A stretch of DNA of 50,842 nucleotides, from assembly GCF_018982965.1 (NCBI RefSeq), contig NZ_JACBYP010000055.1:1-50842 (forward strand). The letters run 5' to 3'. A program made the translations under genes and the position numbers. Of the stretch, positions 18,312 through 26,021 are shown in pieces; the stretch's first letter is position 1; the number at the start of each line of letters is the position of its first letter. This stretch comes from Streptomyces mayonensis (GTDB lineage: Bacteria; Actinomycetota; Actinomycetes; Streptomycetales; Streptomycetaceae). The notes beneath the pieces are model-generated. The model saw nothing but the letters and a program-made list of their open reading frames with translations. It did not search any database and was not told the DNA's origin.

Positions 18312-18532
18312 GGGGGGAACCTTTCCTCCTGCCCGCCCCGGGCGGGACGCCTGTGGCGGGCCCCGCTTCGGCCGCGGGGGACGAGGTGTCGTCGGGCGTG
18401 CGGCAGGCGTCCCGGGCGGTCGGCGTGGAATCGTCGAGGGGCCTCGTGCGTTGCAGTGGGTGGCGGGGCACCCCGGCCGTGTGCGGGCCGGGAGCCCGCG
18501 TGATCGAGTCGACAGACAGGTGGAGGGCCGCA

Positions 18533-19045
18533 ATGGCTGCGCAGACACAGAGGGCCGTGCTCGCGGGCGGATGCTTCTGGGGCATGGAGGAGCTGATCCG
18601 GCGGCTCCCGGGCGTGACCGCGACCCGGGTCGGGTACACCGGCGGCGACGTGCCGAACGCGACGTACCGCGACCACGGCACGCACGCCGAGGCCATCGAG
18701 ATCCTCTACGACCCCGAGGCGACCGACTACCGCGCGCTCCTGGAGTTCTTCTTCCAGATCCACGACCCGAGCACCAGGAACCGCCAGGGCAACGACATCG
18801 GCCTCAGCTACCGCTCGGCCATCTACTACGTGGACGACGAGCAGAAGCGGATCGCCGAGGACACCATCGCCGACGTCGACGCCTCCGGGCTGTGGCCGGG
18901 CAAGGTCGTCACCGAGGTGGAACCGGTCGGCCCCTTCTGGGAGGCCGAGCCCGAGCACCAGGACTACCTGCAGCGCTACCCGGACGGGTACACCTGCCAC
19001 TTCCCGCGCCCGGGATGGCGGCTGCCCGTGCGTACCGAGGGCTGA
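18533..19045 (+). CDS. msrA: Peptide methionine (S)-S-oxide reductase
   Basis: Repairs oxidised methionine (S-sulfoxide form) in proteins using thioredoxin or an equivalent. Of 170 residues, the nucleophile is C14 in the GGCFWGMEE motif. The other family marks are GYTGGD, HAEAIEILYDP, FFQIHDPST and NDIGLSYRSAIYY. The only other cysteine is C155 near the end (YTCHFPRPG), a possible resolving cysteine. GGAGGG lies 5 bases before the ATG. A very strong bidirectional terminator follows. Cytosolic, monocistronic. Confidence 0.95.
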   Translation: MAAQTQRAVLAGGCFWGMEELIRRLPGVTATRVGYTGGDVPNATYRDHGTHAEAIEILYDPEATDYRALLEFFFQIHDPSTRNRQGNDIGLSYRSAIYYVDDEQKRIAEDTIADVDASGLWPGKVVTEVEPVGPFWEAEPEHQDYLQRYPDGYTCHFPRPGWRLPVRTEG

Positions 19046-19079
19046 GACCTGCCGAGACCTCCTGAGATCTTCGGGAGCG

Positions 19080-19120
19080 CTTTCGCTGGTGCTTTCGGGG
19101 GCTTTCGGGGTGCTTTCGGG
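19080..19120. repeat. Short tandem repeat TGCTTTCGGGG
   Basis: Four imperfect copies of an 10-12 bp unit (GCTTTCGGGG type) run from the msrA 3' region into the terminator stem; the last copy supplies the first four bases of the stem. Confidence 0.6.
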
Positions 19121-19160
19121 GAGGTCCGGCCGGCATTCCGGCCGGACCTCCCCGCGTTTT
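19118..19160. terminator. Bidirectional terminator between msrA and the convergent membrane-protein gene
   Basis: GGGGAGGTCCGGCCGG (19118-19133) and its exact reverse complement (19138-19153) make a perfect 16-bp stem with a CATT loop, followed by GCGTTTT. The T-run on the + strand favours termination of msrA; the stem also serves the opposing gene, whose stop is at 19171. Confidence 0.9.
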
Positions 19161-19170
19161 CGCCGCGCGC

Positions 19171-20289
19171 TCAGTGCGGCAGCGTCGCGGGGCTGCCGCC
19201 GTTCGCCTCGTAGCCCGCCACCGCGAGGGCGCGGTAGACCGCGAACTCCGCCGCCGGGTCCGTGGACAGGGTCCAGGGCAGGGCGCCGACATGGCCGTCT
19301 ATCACCATCAGCTGGTTCATCGCCTCCGCCCAGCGCTCGCTGCGGACCAGGAAGAAGACCAGCAGGTGGCGGACGTGCGCCTGCATCGGGTCGTCCGGGC
19401 GGGCCGAGTGCACCGCGTGCAGCGCGCCGTGGAGGGCCTTGGTGACGACCTCGCTCTGGTAGAAACCGCTGACCAGGTTGACCTCGGGCAGGTGCTCGAA
19501 GACCGCGAAGAGCGGCATCGCCGCCAGGAGCGAGCCCTGCGGGGCACGGGCGGCCGCCGCCTCCGCGAAGGCGTACGCCAGGTCACGGGAACCGTGCCAC
19601 TTCTCGCACCAGTACTGCAGGGCGGCCAGGTGGGCGCCCATGTGGTTCGGAGCGCGGTCCAGGATCTTCAGCCAGAGCTGCTCGAACTCCTCACGCGGAT
19701 AGCCGAGGCCGCGCGCCACCGACAGCTCGACGATGTACGGAACCGGGTCCCCCGGCGCGAGCAGGGCCGCGTCGCCGCAGGCCGCCTTCGCCTCCTCCAT
19801 GATGATCCGGAAGTCGTCCGTGCCCGGCGTCGCCGTCCGCCACGCCTGCTGCACCAGGAACTCGGCGTGCACCGCCGCGCCGCCCGCGTCCTTGGGAGCC
19901 TCCGACCGCCACACCCGCAGCCACTGCCCGCCGGGCGTCTCCTCGACGCCACCGGGCCGCTGCCGCAGCTCCAGCGACGCGGCACCCGCGAAGGCCTGCA
20001 CGCGCTGCCAGCGCCGCTCGCCCTTCGCCTCCGTACCGGCGAGGAGCTGCTGCGCCCCCCGGTAGTCCTGCGAGCGCTGCACCAGGTCCAGGACGTCCAG
20101 CAGGTCCTGGTCCGGGCCCGGCATCCGGATGTCCAGCTCCTCCTCGCGCGCGAAGCCGTAGTTCGCCGGGTCGGCGGCGTCCGGGTGGCCCGGCGACACC
20201 AGGCCGACCGCACCGCGCCGGCGCCGCGAGATTTGGAGCAGCACGAAACCGAGCATGACCAGCGCCATCAGGACCCAGAGAATCTCCAT
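19171..20289 (-). CDS. Membrane-anchored TPR-like protein of unknown function
   Basis: The 372-residue protein has one N-terminal transmembrane helix (about 3-19, MEILWVLMALVML...) followed by a basic RRRRG stop-transfer, so the large remainder is probably cytoplasmic. That remainder is all-helical, with repeated patterns of the tetratricopeptide type (YRGAQQLLAGTEA, LWLKILDRAPNHMGAHLAALQYW, HLLVFFLVRSERWAEAMNQLMV). No enzymatic motif is seen. I recall a conserved uncharacterised gene between msrA and metB in S. coelicolor. It converges with msrA and is divergent from metB, with about 100 bp between the starts. Confidence 0.8.
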   Translation of the reverse strand: MEILWVLMALVMLGFVLLQISRRRRGAVGLVSPGHPDAADPANYGFAREEELDIRMPGPDQDLLDVLDLVQRSQDYRGAQQLLAGTEAKGERRWQRVQAFAGAASLELRQRPGGVEETPGGQWLRVWRSEAPKDAGGAAVHAEFLVQQAWRTATPGTDDFRIIMEEAKAACGDAALLAPGDPVPYIVELSVARGLGYPREEFEQLWLKILDRAPNHMGAHLAALQYWCEKWHGSRDLAYAFAEAAAARAPQGSLLAAMPLFAVFEHLPEVNLVSGFYQSEVVTKALHGALHAVHSARPDDPMQAHVRHLLVFFLVRSERWAEAMNQLMVIDGHVGALPWTLSTDPAAEFAVYRALAVAGYEANGGSPATLPH

Positions 20290-20371
20290 GTCTCAAGCGA
20301 ACCAGACGCCGCCGACAATTGGCCAACCTGTCCCCCGTCCTGTGGAAAACGCGCGGAGCGTTCCGCACGGC

Positions 20372-20385
20372 TACCCTCGGTGCCC
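20372..20385 (+). promoter_or_regulatory. -10 box of a probable leaderless metB transcript
   Basis: TACCCT at 20372-20377 lies 8 bases before ATG 20386; there is no Shine-Dalgarno and no convincing -35 box. Confidence 0.5.
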
Positions 20386-21540
20386 ATGAGCGACAGGCAC
20401 ATCAGTCAGCACTTCGAGACGCTCGCGATTCACGCGGGCAACACCGCCGATCCCCTGACGGGAGCGGTCGTCCCGCCGATCTATCAGGTGTCGACCTACA
20501 AGCAGGACGGCGTCGGCGGGCTCCGCGGCGGCTACGAGTACAGCCGCAGCGCCAACCCGACCCGTACCGCCCTGGAGGAGAACCTCGCGGCCCTGGAGGG
20601 CGGAAGGCGCGGTCTCGCGTTCGCATCCGGACTGGCGGCCGAGGACTGCCTGCTGCGTACGCTGCTGCGGCCCGGCGACCACGTGGTCATCCCCAACGAC
20701 GCCTACGGCGGCACCTTCCGGCTCTTCGCCAAGGTCGCCACCAAATGGGGCGTGGAGTGGTCGGTGGCCGACACCGGCGACGCGGCGGCCGTGCGGGCCG
20801 CGCTCACCCCGAAGACCCGGGCCGTGTGGGTCGAGACGCCCTCCAACCCCCTCCTGGGGATCACCGACATCGCCGCCGTGGCCCAGGTCGCCCGGGACGC
20901 CGGCGCGCGGCTCGTCGTCGACAACACCTTCGCCACGCCGTACCTCCAGCAGCCGCTGGCGCTCGGCGCGGACGTCGTCGTGCACTCGCTGACCAAGTAC
21001 ATGGGCGGTCACTCGGACGTCGTCGGCGGCGCGCTGGTCGTCGACGACCAGGAGCTGGGGGAGGAGCTGGCCTTCCACCAGAACTCGATGGGCGCGGTCG
21101 CCGGGCCCTTCGACTCCTGGCTGGTGCTGCGCGGCACCAAGACGCTCGCGGTGCGCATGGACCGGCACACCGAGAACGCGACCAGGGTCGCCGACATGCT
21201 CTCGCGACACCCGCGTGTGACGAGCGTGCTGTACCCGGGGCTGCCGGAGCACCCGGGGCACGAGGTCGCGGCCAAGCAGATGAAGGCGTTCGGCGGCATG
21301 GTGTCGTTCCGCGTCGAGGGCGGCGAGCAGGCGGCCGTCGACGTGTGCGACCGCGCGCAGGTGTTCACGCTCGGCGAGTCCCTGGGCGGCGTCGAGTCGC
21401 TGATCGAGCACCCGGGCCGGATGACGCACGCCTCTGCGGCGGGCTCGGCCCTGGAGGTCCCCGCCGACCTGGTGCGTCTGTCGGTCGGCATCGAGAACGC
21501 CGACGACCTGCTGGCCGACCTCCAGCAGGCGCTCGGCTAA
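20386..21540 (+). CDS. metB: Cystathionine gamma-synthase / gamma-lyase
   Basis: PLP enzyme of the Cys/Met-metabolism family. It joins O-succinyl- or O-acetyl-homoserine with cysteine to cystathionine, or runs the lyase reaction in reverse transsulfuration; actinomycete members often do both. Of 384 residues, the PLP lysine is K204 (VHSLTKYMGGHSD), the phosphate-binding part is FASGLAAED, and VDNTFATPYLQQPL carries the family aspartate (D179). SLGGVESLIEHP near the C-terminus is diagnostic of this family. The start at 20386 is supported by the leaderless promoter. The open frame running much further upstream (to 19174) is only the antisense of the neighbouring gene. Confidence 0.94.
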   Translation: MSDRHISQHFETLAIHAGNTADPLTGAVVPPIYQVSTYKQDGVGGLRGGYEYSRSANPTRTALEENLAALEGGRRGLAFASGLAAEDCLLRTLLRPGDHVVIPNDAYGGTFRLFAKVATKWGVEWSVADTGDAAAVRAALTPKTRAVWVETPSNPLLGITDIAAVAQVARDAGARLVVDNTFATPYLQQPLALGADVVVHSLTKYMGGHSDVVGGALVVDDQELGEELAFHQNSMGAVAGPFDSWLVLRGTKTLAVRMDRHTENATRVADMLSRHPRVTSVLYPGLPEHPGHEVAAKQMKAFGGMVSFRVEGGEQAAVDVCDRAQVFTLGESLGGVESLIEHPGRMTHASAAGSALEVPADLVRLSVGIENADDLLADLQQALG

Positions 21541-21566
21541 GGGGTTCCCGCACCTCCCGGCCGGAG

Positions 21567-21582
21567 CCCGCTCACGAGCGGG
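21567..21582. terminator. Short hairpin between metB and the convergent small membrane protein gene
   Basis: CCCGCTC-AC-GAGCGGG, 27 bases past the metB stop and 2 bases past the stop of the opposing gene. Probably works in both directions. Confidence 0.55.
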
Positions 21583-21583
21583 T

Positions 21584-21841
21584 TCACCAGCCCTCCCAGC
21601 CGGTCACGGGCGGGGTCGTCTCCGACGGCGGCTCCACCCAGGGCTGGACGGTCAGCGCCCACACGGCGAAGGCCACCGCCGCGGCGCCGAGCAGCAGCCA
21701 CATCAGACGGCGGGCGGCGGTCCTGCGCCGCAGCATGCGAGCGCCGCGGCGCACGGCCTCCGCGTACAGCTCGGGCGGCACCCGCGGCGGCGACTGCTCC
21801 AGGATCCGCCGGGCGGCGGCCTCGCGCTTCGGGCGGTTCAC
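21584..21841 (-). CDS. Small single-pass membrane protein coupled to the sigma-like gene
   Basis: An 85-residue protein (starting with NRPKREAAARR after GTG 21841), with an amphipathic, basic N-terminal half, one transmembrane helix (about 46-65) and a short Pro/Thr/Trp-rich outer tail ending GWEGW. The GTG overlaps a TGA in the frame preceding it (GTGA at 21841-21838), the usual sign of translational coupling to the upstream gene, but only if that gene is read in the extended frame (see the entry at 21842). By position it could be a partner (for example anti-sigma) of the sigma-like protein; there is no anti-sigma motif to prove it. Confidence 0.65.
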   Translation of the reverse strand: MNRPKREAAARRILEQSPPRVPPELYAEAVRRGARMLRRRTAARRLMWLLLGAAAVAFAVWALTVQPWVEPPSETTPPVTGWEGW

Positions 21842-22049
21842 CTCGGCGCCCCCGCCTGCCCGCGATCCCAGGCGCGCGAGCCCCACGCGTGCTGGTCCCA
21901 GTCGCGTGTGTCCCGCGTACGCGTGCCGCCCGCGTGCGTGTCCCACGCGCGTGTGCCGTCCGCGTGCTTGCCCCACGCACGCGTGCCGCCCGCCGGGCCC
22001 GTCACGGCGTCGCCCGCCGGGTCGGTCACTGCGCCGCCTGCCAGGCCCG
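21842..22049 (-). other. Repetitive coding-like segment, probable frameshifted tail of the sigma-like gene
   Basis: On the reverse strand a stop-free, third-position-GC-rich frame continues from within the sigma-like gene to a TGA at 21838, which overlaps the next start. It encodes degenerate repeats of the type GTRAWDTHAGGTR and DAVTGPAGG. It is in a different frame from the annotated sigma-like ORF (stop at 22050); one missing base near 22.06-22.13 kb would join them into a protein of about 240 residues. The DNA shows the matching GTGTCCCACGCGC / GTGCCCCACGCAC-like repeats. Confidence 0.5.
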
Positions 22050-22565
22050 TCACGGCGTCGCCGTCTTCGCTTCCGGCGCCACCGGACGCGCCGGCGCCGC
22101 CGGCGGGTGGAGGAGGGCGGCCACGGCCCGGTCGCAGATCGTCCGTACGCGTTCCACGGGCAGGCCGAGCAGGGCGGCAGTCTGTTCCTCGGCGACGCCC
22201 TCGTACAGCCTGAGGACCAGGACCAGGCGTTCCTGCGGGGAGAGGCCACCCAGGGGACCGGAGGGGCGGCGGGACCGGCCGAGGCCGCCGCCGAGGCCGC
22301 CGTGCCGGTGCCAGGCCTCGCGGGCGAAGCGGGCGGTCAGGTGCTGCCGGGTCCGGTCGTAGGGGTCCTCCCCGTGCAACCGGTCCCAGGCCGCGTACGT
22401 GTGGGCCAGGGACAGGGCGGTCAGGCGCCGCGCGCGCGGGTTGGCGCCCGGGGGCTCCGCCGTGAGGAGGGTGGCGGCATGCAGCAGCCGTCCCGCCGCG
22501 CCCGCGACGAACGCCTCGAACTCCCGGGCCCGGCGGGCTCCTTGGGACGCATGCCGTTCTCGCAC
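22050..22565 (-). CDS. ECF-like sigma factor / sigma-70 region 4 protein
   Basis: A 171-residue protein. Residues 10-95 resemble sigma region 2 (EFEAFVAGAAGRLLHAATLLT, then HTYAAWDRL); 105-160 are a clear sigma region 4 helix-turn-helix (GLSPQERLVLVLRLYEGVAEEQTAALLGLPVERVR-type). Region 2 lacks a well-conserved -10 recognition helix, so it may be a divergent or inactive sigma-like regulator. GTG start with GGGAGG 4 bases upstream. The C-terminal end is probably not native: see the frameshift entry immediately downstream. No metB link is evident. Confidence 0.72.
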   Translation of the reverse strand: MRERHASQGARRAREFEAFVAGAAGRLLHAATLLTAEPPGANPRARRLTALSLAHTYAAWDRLHGEDPYDRTRQHLTARFAREAWHRHGGLGGGLGRSRRPSGPLGGLSPQERLVLVLRLYEGVAEEQTAALLGLPVERVRTICDRAVAALLHPPAAPARPVAPEAKTATP

Positions 22566-22708
22566 CGCGCCTCCCGCCCAGCCGGCGACGACCCTGAGGT
22601 CTCATATCAGGCCAGGGGCGGCCCATCGGTCAAGGGTCCGGGGCGAACCGCTCCGGAAACCTCGTCGAGGACGCCTGTGATCGCCTGCGGTCGCCTGCGG
22701 ACGTCGCC

Positions 22709-23242
22709 TCAGGAGGCCGGCGGCGCATCGGTGGCCGTGGCACCCGAGGGAGCCATACGGGCCGACAGGGCGCCGTTGAAGCGCGCGAGGAGCGCACAGA
22801 AGCTCTCGCGCTCCTCCGGCGCCCAGTCGTGGGTCAGCTCGGCCATGAGCTGACGCCGGGAGGACCTGACCTCCTCCAGCCGCGACACGCCGCGCGGAGA
22901 CAGCTGGAGGACCACCGCGCGTCCGTCCTCGGGGTGCGAGGTCCGCTTGACGAGTCCGGTGTCGACCAGCGGGGCCACCTGCCGGGTGACCGTCGAGGAG
23001 TCGATCCCCATGCTCGCGGCGAGCGCCTTCACGCCCATCGGGCCCTCTTTGTCGAGGCGGTTGAGCAGCAGGTAGGCGGCTCGGTCCATGGAATTGCGCA
23101 CTTGGCCGACCCCGCCGAGCCGGGTCTGTTCCGCACGCCGGGCGAACAGCGCGACCTCGTGCTGGAGCGTCTCGAGAAGACCGGGGTCACCGGGGTCACC
23201 GGCAGTCGTCATGTCCATCGACATTTCAGGTGTTGTGGGCAT
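22709..23242 (-). CDS. MarR-family transcriptional regulator
   Basis: A 177-residue winged-helix regulator: dimerisation helices (20-55), recognition region MGVKALAASMGIDSSTVTRQVAPLV (written here in part), then a wing with KRTSHPEDGRAVVLQLSPRG, the DxRxxxL-type MarR signature. The start is uncertain: ATG 23242, 23224 or 23212 are all in frame and none has a strong ribosome-binding site. It is divergent from the threonine dehydratase, with a perfect 8-bp-arm dyad between them. Confidence 0.88.
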   Translation of the reverse strand: MPTTPEMSMDMTTAGDPGDPGLLETLQHEVALFARRAEQTRLGGVGQVRNSMDRAAYLLLNRLDKEGPMGVKALAASMGIDSSTVTRQVAPLVDTGLVKRTSHPEDGRAVVLQLSPRGVSRLEEVRSSRRQLMAELTHDWAPEERESFCALLARFNGALSARMAPSGATATDAPPAS

Positions 23243-23284
23243 GGCCGGAGGCTCACTTCGTGGAGGGCTGCTAATTGGGGGACA

Positions 23285-23314
23285 GGGTACGCGGCCGGGC
23301 GGCAGGGCGTACCC
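23285..23314. promoter_or_regulatory. Dyad GGGTACGC-N14-GCGTACCC in the MarR/ilvA divergent region
   Basis: Perfect 8-bp arms at 23285-23292 and 23307-23314. The spacing (22 bp centre to centre) suits a dimer or two half-sites; candidate MarR operator. Confidence 0.5.
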
Positions 23315-23388
23315 GCGCTGGGCGAAGCGGGGCCCGGAGGTTGGTCACAACGGCCGCCCCGGGGGCGCCGAACTGCGATGCTGGGGAC

Positions 23389-24618
23389 ATGAGCTACAGC
23401 ACGGCCGCCCTTGTCGGACCCGTCACCCTCGACGACGTGCGCGGAGCCCAGAAGATGCTCTCGGGCGTTGCACGGGTGACGGCGATGGAGGGCAGCAGGC
23501 ACCTGTCCCAGATGGTCGGCTCGCCGGTGCACCTCAAGTGCGAGAACCTCCAGCGGACGGGCTCGTTCAAGCTGCGGGGCGCCTACGTGCGGATCGCCGG
23601 CCTGCTGCCCGAGCAGCGGGCCGCCGGGGTGGTCGCGGCGAGCGCGGGCAACCACGCGCAGGGCGTGGCGCTGGCCTCGTCGCTGCTCGGGGTGCGCTCG
23701 ACGGTGTTCATGCCGAAGGGTGCCCCGCTGCCGAAGGTCAGCGCCACCCGGGACTACGGCGCAGAGGTGCGGCTGCACGGACAGGTGGTCGACGAGACGC
23801 TGGCCGCCGCACAGGAGTACGCCGAGCGCAGCGGCGCCGTCTTCATCCACCCCTTCGACCACCCCGACGTCATCGCGGGCCAGGGCACGGTCGGGCTGGA
23901 GATCCTGGAGCAGTGCCCCGAGGTGCGGACCGTCGTGGTCGGCATCGGCGGGGGCGGACTCGCGGCCGGGATCGCGGTGGCCGTGAAGGCGCTGCGGCCG
24001 GACGTGCGGATCGTGGGCGTGCAGGCGGAGGGCGCGGCGGCGTATCCGCCCTCGCTCGTCGCGGGGCGCCCGGTGGCCGTCGAGAACCCGGCGACGATGG
24101 CCGACGGCATCAAGGTGGGGCGGCCCGGCGACGTGCCGTTCCGGATCGTCGGCGACCTGGTGGACGAGGTCCGCACGGTCACCGAGGACGAGCTGTCCAC
24201 GGCCCTGCTGCTGTGCCTGGAGCGGGCCAAGCTGGTGGTGGAACCGGCCGGTGCGAGTCCGGTGGCGGCGCTGCTGAGCGCGCCCGACACCTTCGCGGGT
24301 CCCGTGGTGGCGGTGCTGTCCGGCGGCAACGTGGACCCGGTGCTGATGCAGGGCGTGCTGCGGCACGGCATGGCCGCGCAGGGCCGCTACCTGGCGGTTC
24401 GGCTGCGGCTGACGGACCGGCCGGGCGCCCTGGCCACGCTCCTCGGGGTGTTGTCAGTGGTCGACGCCAATGTCCTCGACGTGAGCCACGTACGGACCCA
24501 TCCGCGGCTCGGGCTCACGGAGGCGGAGGTCGAACTGCACCTGGAGACGAAGGGCCCGGAGCACTGCGTCGAGGTCGGCCGGGCGTTGCGGGAAGCGGGC
24601 TACACCGTCATCGACTGA
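23389..24618 (+). CDS. ilvA: Threonine dehydratase (threonine ammonia-lyase)
   Basis: PLP enzyme turning L-threonine into 2-oxobutanoate and ammonia, the entry to isoleucine and a source of propionyl-CoA. The 409 residues contain the PLP lysine K61 in GSFKLRGAY, the ASAGNHAQGVA phosphate loop (about 84-94), the GIGGGGLAAG motif, and a single C-terminal ACT-like regulatory domain (about 333-409, LRLTDRPGALATLLG). With one ACT domain instead of two it is the short form often called catabolic or IlvA1-like. It begins at ATG 23389; GATGCT ends 6 bases earlier, again a leaderless pattern. It is divergent from the MarR regulator. Confidence 0.93.
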   Translation: MSYSTAALVGPVTLDDVRGAQKMLSGVARVTAMEGSRHLSQMVGSPVHLKCENLQRTGSFKLRGAYVRIAGLLPEQRAAGVVAASAGNHAQGVALASSLLGVRSTVFMPKGAPLPKVSATRDYGAEVRLHGQVVDETLAAAQEYAERSGAVFIHPFDHPDVIAGQGTVGLEILEQCPEVRTVVVGIGGGGLAAGIAVAVKALRPDVRIVGVQAEGAAAYPPSLVAGRPVAVENPATMADGIKVGRPGDVPFRIVGDLVDEVRTVTEDELSTALLLCLERAKLVVEPAGASPVAALLSAPDTFAGPVVAVLSGGNVDPVLMQGVLRHGMAAQGRYLAVRLRLTDRPGALATLLGVLSVVDANVLDVSHVRTHPRLGLTEAEVELHLETKGPEHCVEVGRALREAGYTVID

Positions 24619-25013
24619 GGTTTCGGCCGAGGGTCGAGGGCCGATGGCCCCTGGGCCTCTGGGCGTCTCGGTGTCCGGGACCTTGGGCCTCTGGGCCTCT
24701 GGGCCCGTGAGCCGGTAGACCCGTGAGCGCAAGCCGTCGCGGAGCCCGGTACGCCCCGGGTGGCTGAGCGCGGTATGCCGGGTGGCCTTGAGGCCTCTCG
24801 GGAACGGGTGGCCTGAGGCCTCTCGGGGGAGGGGCGCGAGCTGGGCCAGGGCTCGGGGAGCAGGGCTCGGGGAGGTGCTCCGTCACTCGTTCGAGAAACT
24901 CCATTGTGAGACGCGATACATCGCGTTACTGTGTGTCGTAAATCGCTCGCTGAGCGCGGCGAAACGTACAAACCTAGGCTTTTCGAAGAATCCCCGACGA
25001 CGTGGAGACTCAT
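24619..25013. other. Intergenic region between ilvA and the ABC exporter
   Basis: 395 bases. The first 230 are degenerate CTGGGCCTCTGGG-type repeats, including a 23-bp direct repeat at 24780-24802 and 24806-24828 (GGGTGGCCT[T]GAGGCCTCTC). The last 130 are AT-richer and hold the exporter promoter and a strong palindrome (24911-24926). The Shine-Dalgarno GGAG is at 25003-25006. No gene seen. Confidence 0.65.
24911..24926. promoter_or_regulatory. Operator-like palindrome before the ABC exporter
   Basis: ACGCGAT-AC-ATCGCGT, perfect 7-bp arms, 88 bp upstream of the ATPase start. It looks like a TetR/PadR-type operator; no such regulator gene is adjacent. Confidence 0.6.
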
Positions 25014-26021
25014 ATGCCAGGCGCCATCTATGCCGAAGGCCTGGTCAAGACCTTCGGTGACGTAAGGGCTCTGGACGGCGTCGACCTCGACGTCCCCGAG
25101 GGCACGGTCCTGGGCCTGCTCGGGCCGAACGGCGCGGGCAAGACCACCGCCGTCCGCTGTCTCACGACCCTGTTGCGCCCCGACAGCGGCAAGGCGGTCG
25201 TCGCGGGCATCGACGTTGTCAGGCAGCCCAACGAGGTGCGGCGTTCCATCGGCCTCTCCGGCCAGTTCGCCGCGGTCGACGAGTACCTGACCGGCCGGGA
25301 GAACCTGCAGATGGTCGGCCGGCTCTACCAGATGAAGGGCAGAGCCGCGAAGGCCCGGGCCGCCGAGCTGCTGGAACAGTTCCACCTCGCGGACGCCGCG
25401 GACCGGCCCACCAAGACCTACTCCGGAGGCATGCGCCGCCGGCTCGACCTGGCCGCCGCCCTGGTCGTCTCCCCGCCCGTCATGTTCATGGACGAACCGA
25501 CGACCGGCCTCGACCCGCGCAACCGGCAGGAGCTGTGGGGGGTGATCAAACAGCTGGTCGCCGGGGGGACGACCTTGCTGCTGACCACGCAGTACCTGGA
25601 GGAGGCCGACCACCTCGCGCACGACATCGCGGTCGTCGACCACGGCCGCGTCATAGCCCGCGGCACCTCCGACCAGCTCAAGGCCCGCACCGGTGGGGAG
25701 CGGGTGGAGCTCGTCGTCCACGAGCGCGACCGCATGGGGGCGGCCGCCGAGGTGCTGGCTGCCTTCGGCAAGGGCTCGACCACCGTCGAGGAGCACACCC
25801 GCAAGCTCACCGTCCCCGTCACCGGCGGCGCCAAGCTGCTCGCCGAGGTCATCCGCGAACTCGACGTCCGCGGCATAGAGATCGACGACATAGGCCTGCG
25901 CCGCCCCACCCTCGACGACGTCTTCCTCTCCCTCACCGGCCACGTCGCCGAGACCGAGGAAGCGGGGGAGGGGTCGCCGGACGACGCCGGCCACGACCAG
26001 GAGAAGGAGGCCGCCAAGTGA
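25014..26021 (+). CDS. DrrA-type ABC transporter ATP-binding protein
   Basis: ATPase subunit of a two-component drug exporter. Of 335 residues, the nucleotide-binding domain (5-225) has Walker A GPNGAGKTT (about 38-46), Q-loop (GLSGQFAAVD), signature YSGGMRRRLDLAAAL, Walker B VMFMDEPTTGLD and the H-loop position occupied by TTQYLEEAD. The long C-terminal domain (230-320), with VELVVHERD and LRRPTLDDVFLSLTGH, is the hallmark of the DrrA (daunorubicin/doxorubicin resistance) family. ATG 25014 was chosen because GGAG precedes it; the GTG at 25002 is part of that site. Its stop overlaps the permease start (GTGA). Confidence 0.93.
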   Translation: MPGAIYAEGLVKTFGDVRALDGVDLDVPEGTVLGLLGPNGAGKTTAVRCLTTLLRPDSGKAVVAGIDVVRQPNEVRRSIGLSGQFAAVDEYLTGRENLQMVGRLYQMKGRAAKARAAELLEQFHLADAADRPTKTYSGGMRRRLDLAAALVVSPPVMFMDEPTTGLDPRNRQELWGVIKQLVAGGTTLLLTTQYLEEADHLAHDIAVVDHGRVIARGTSDQLKARTGGERVELVVHERDRMGAAAEVLAAFGKGSTTVEEHTRKLTVPVTGGAKLLAEVIRELDVRGIEIDDIGLRRPTLDDVFLSLTGHVAETEEAGEGSPDDAGHDQEKEAAK

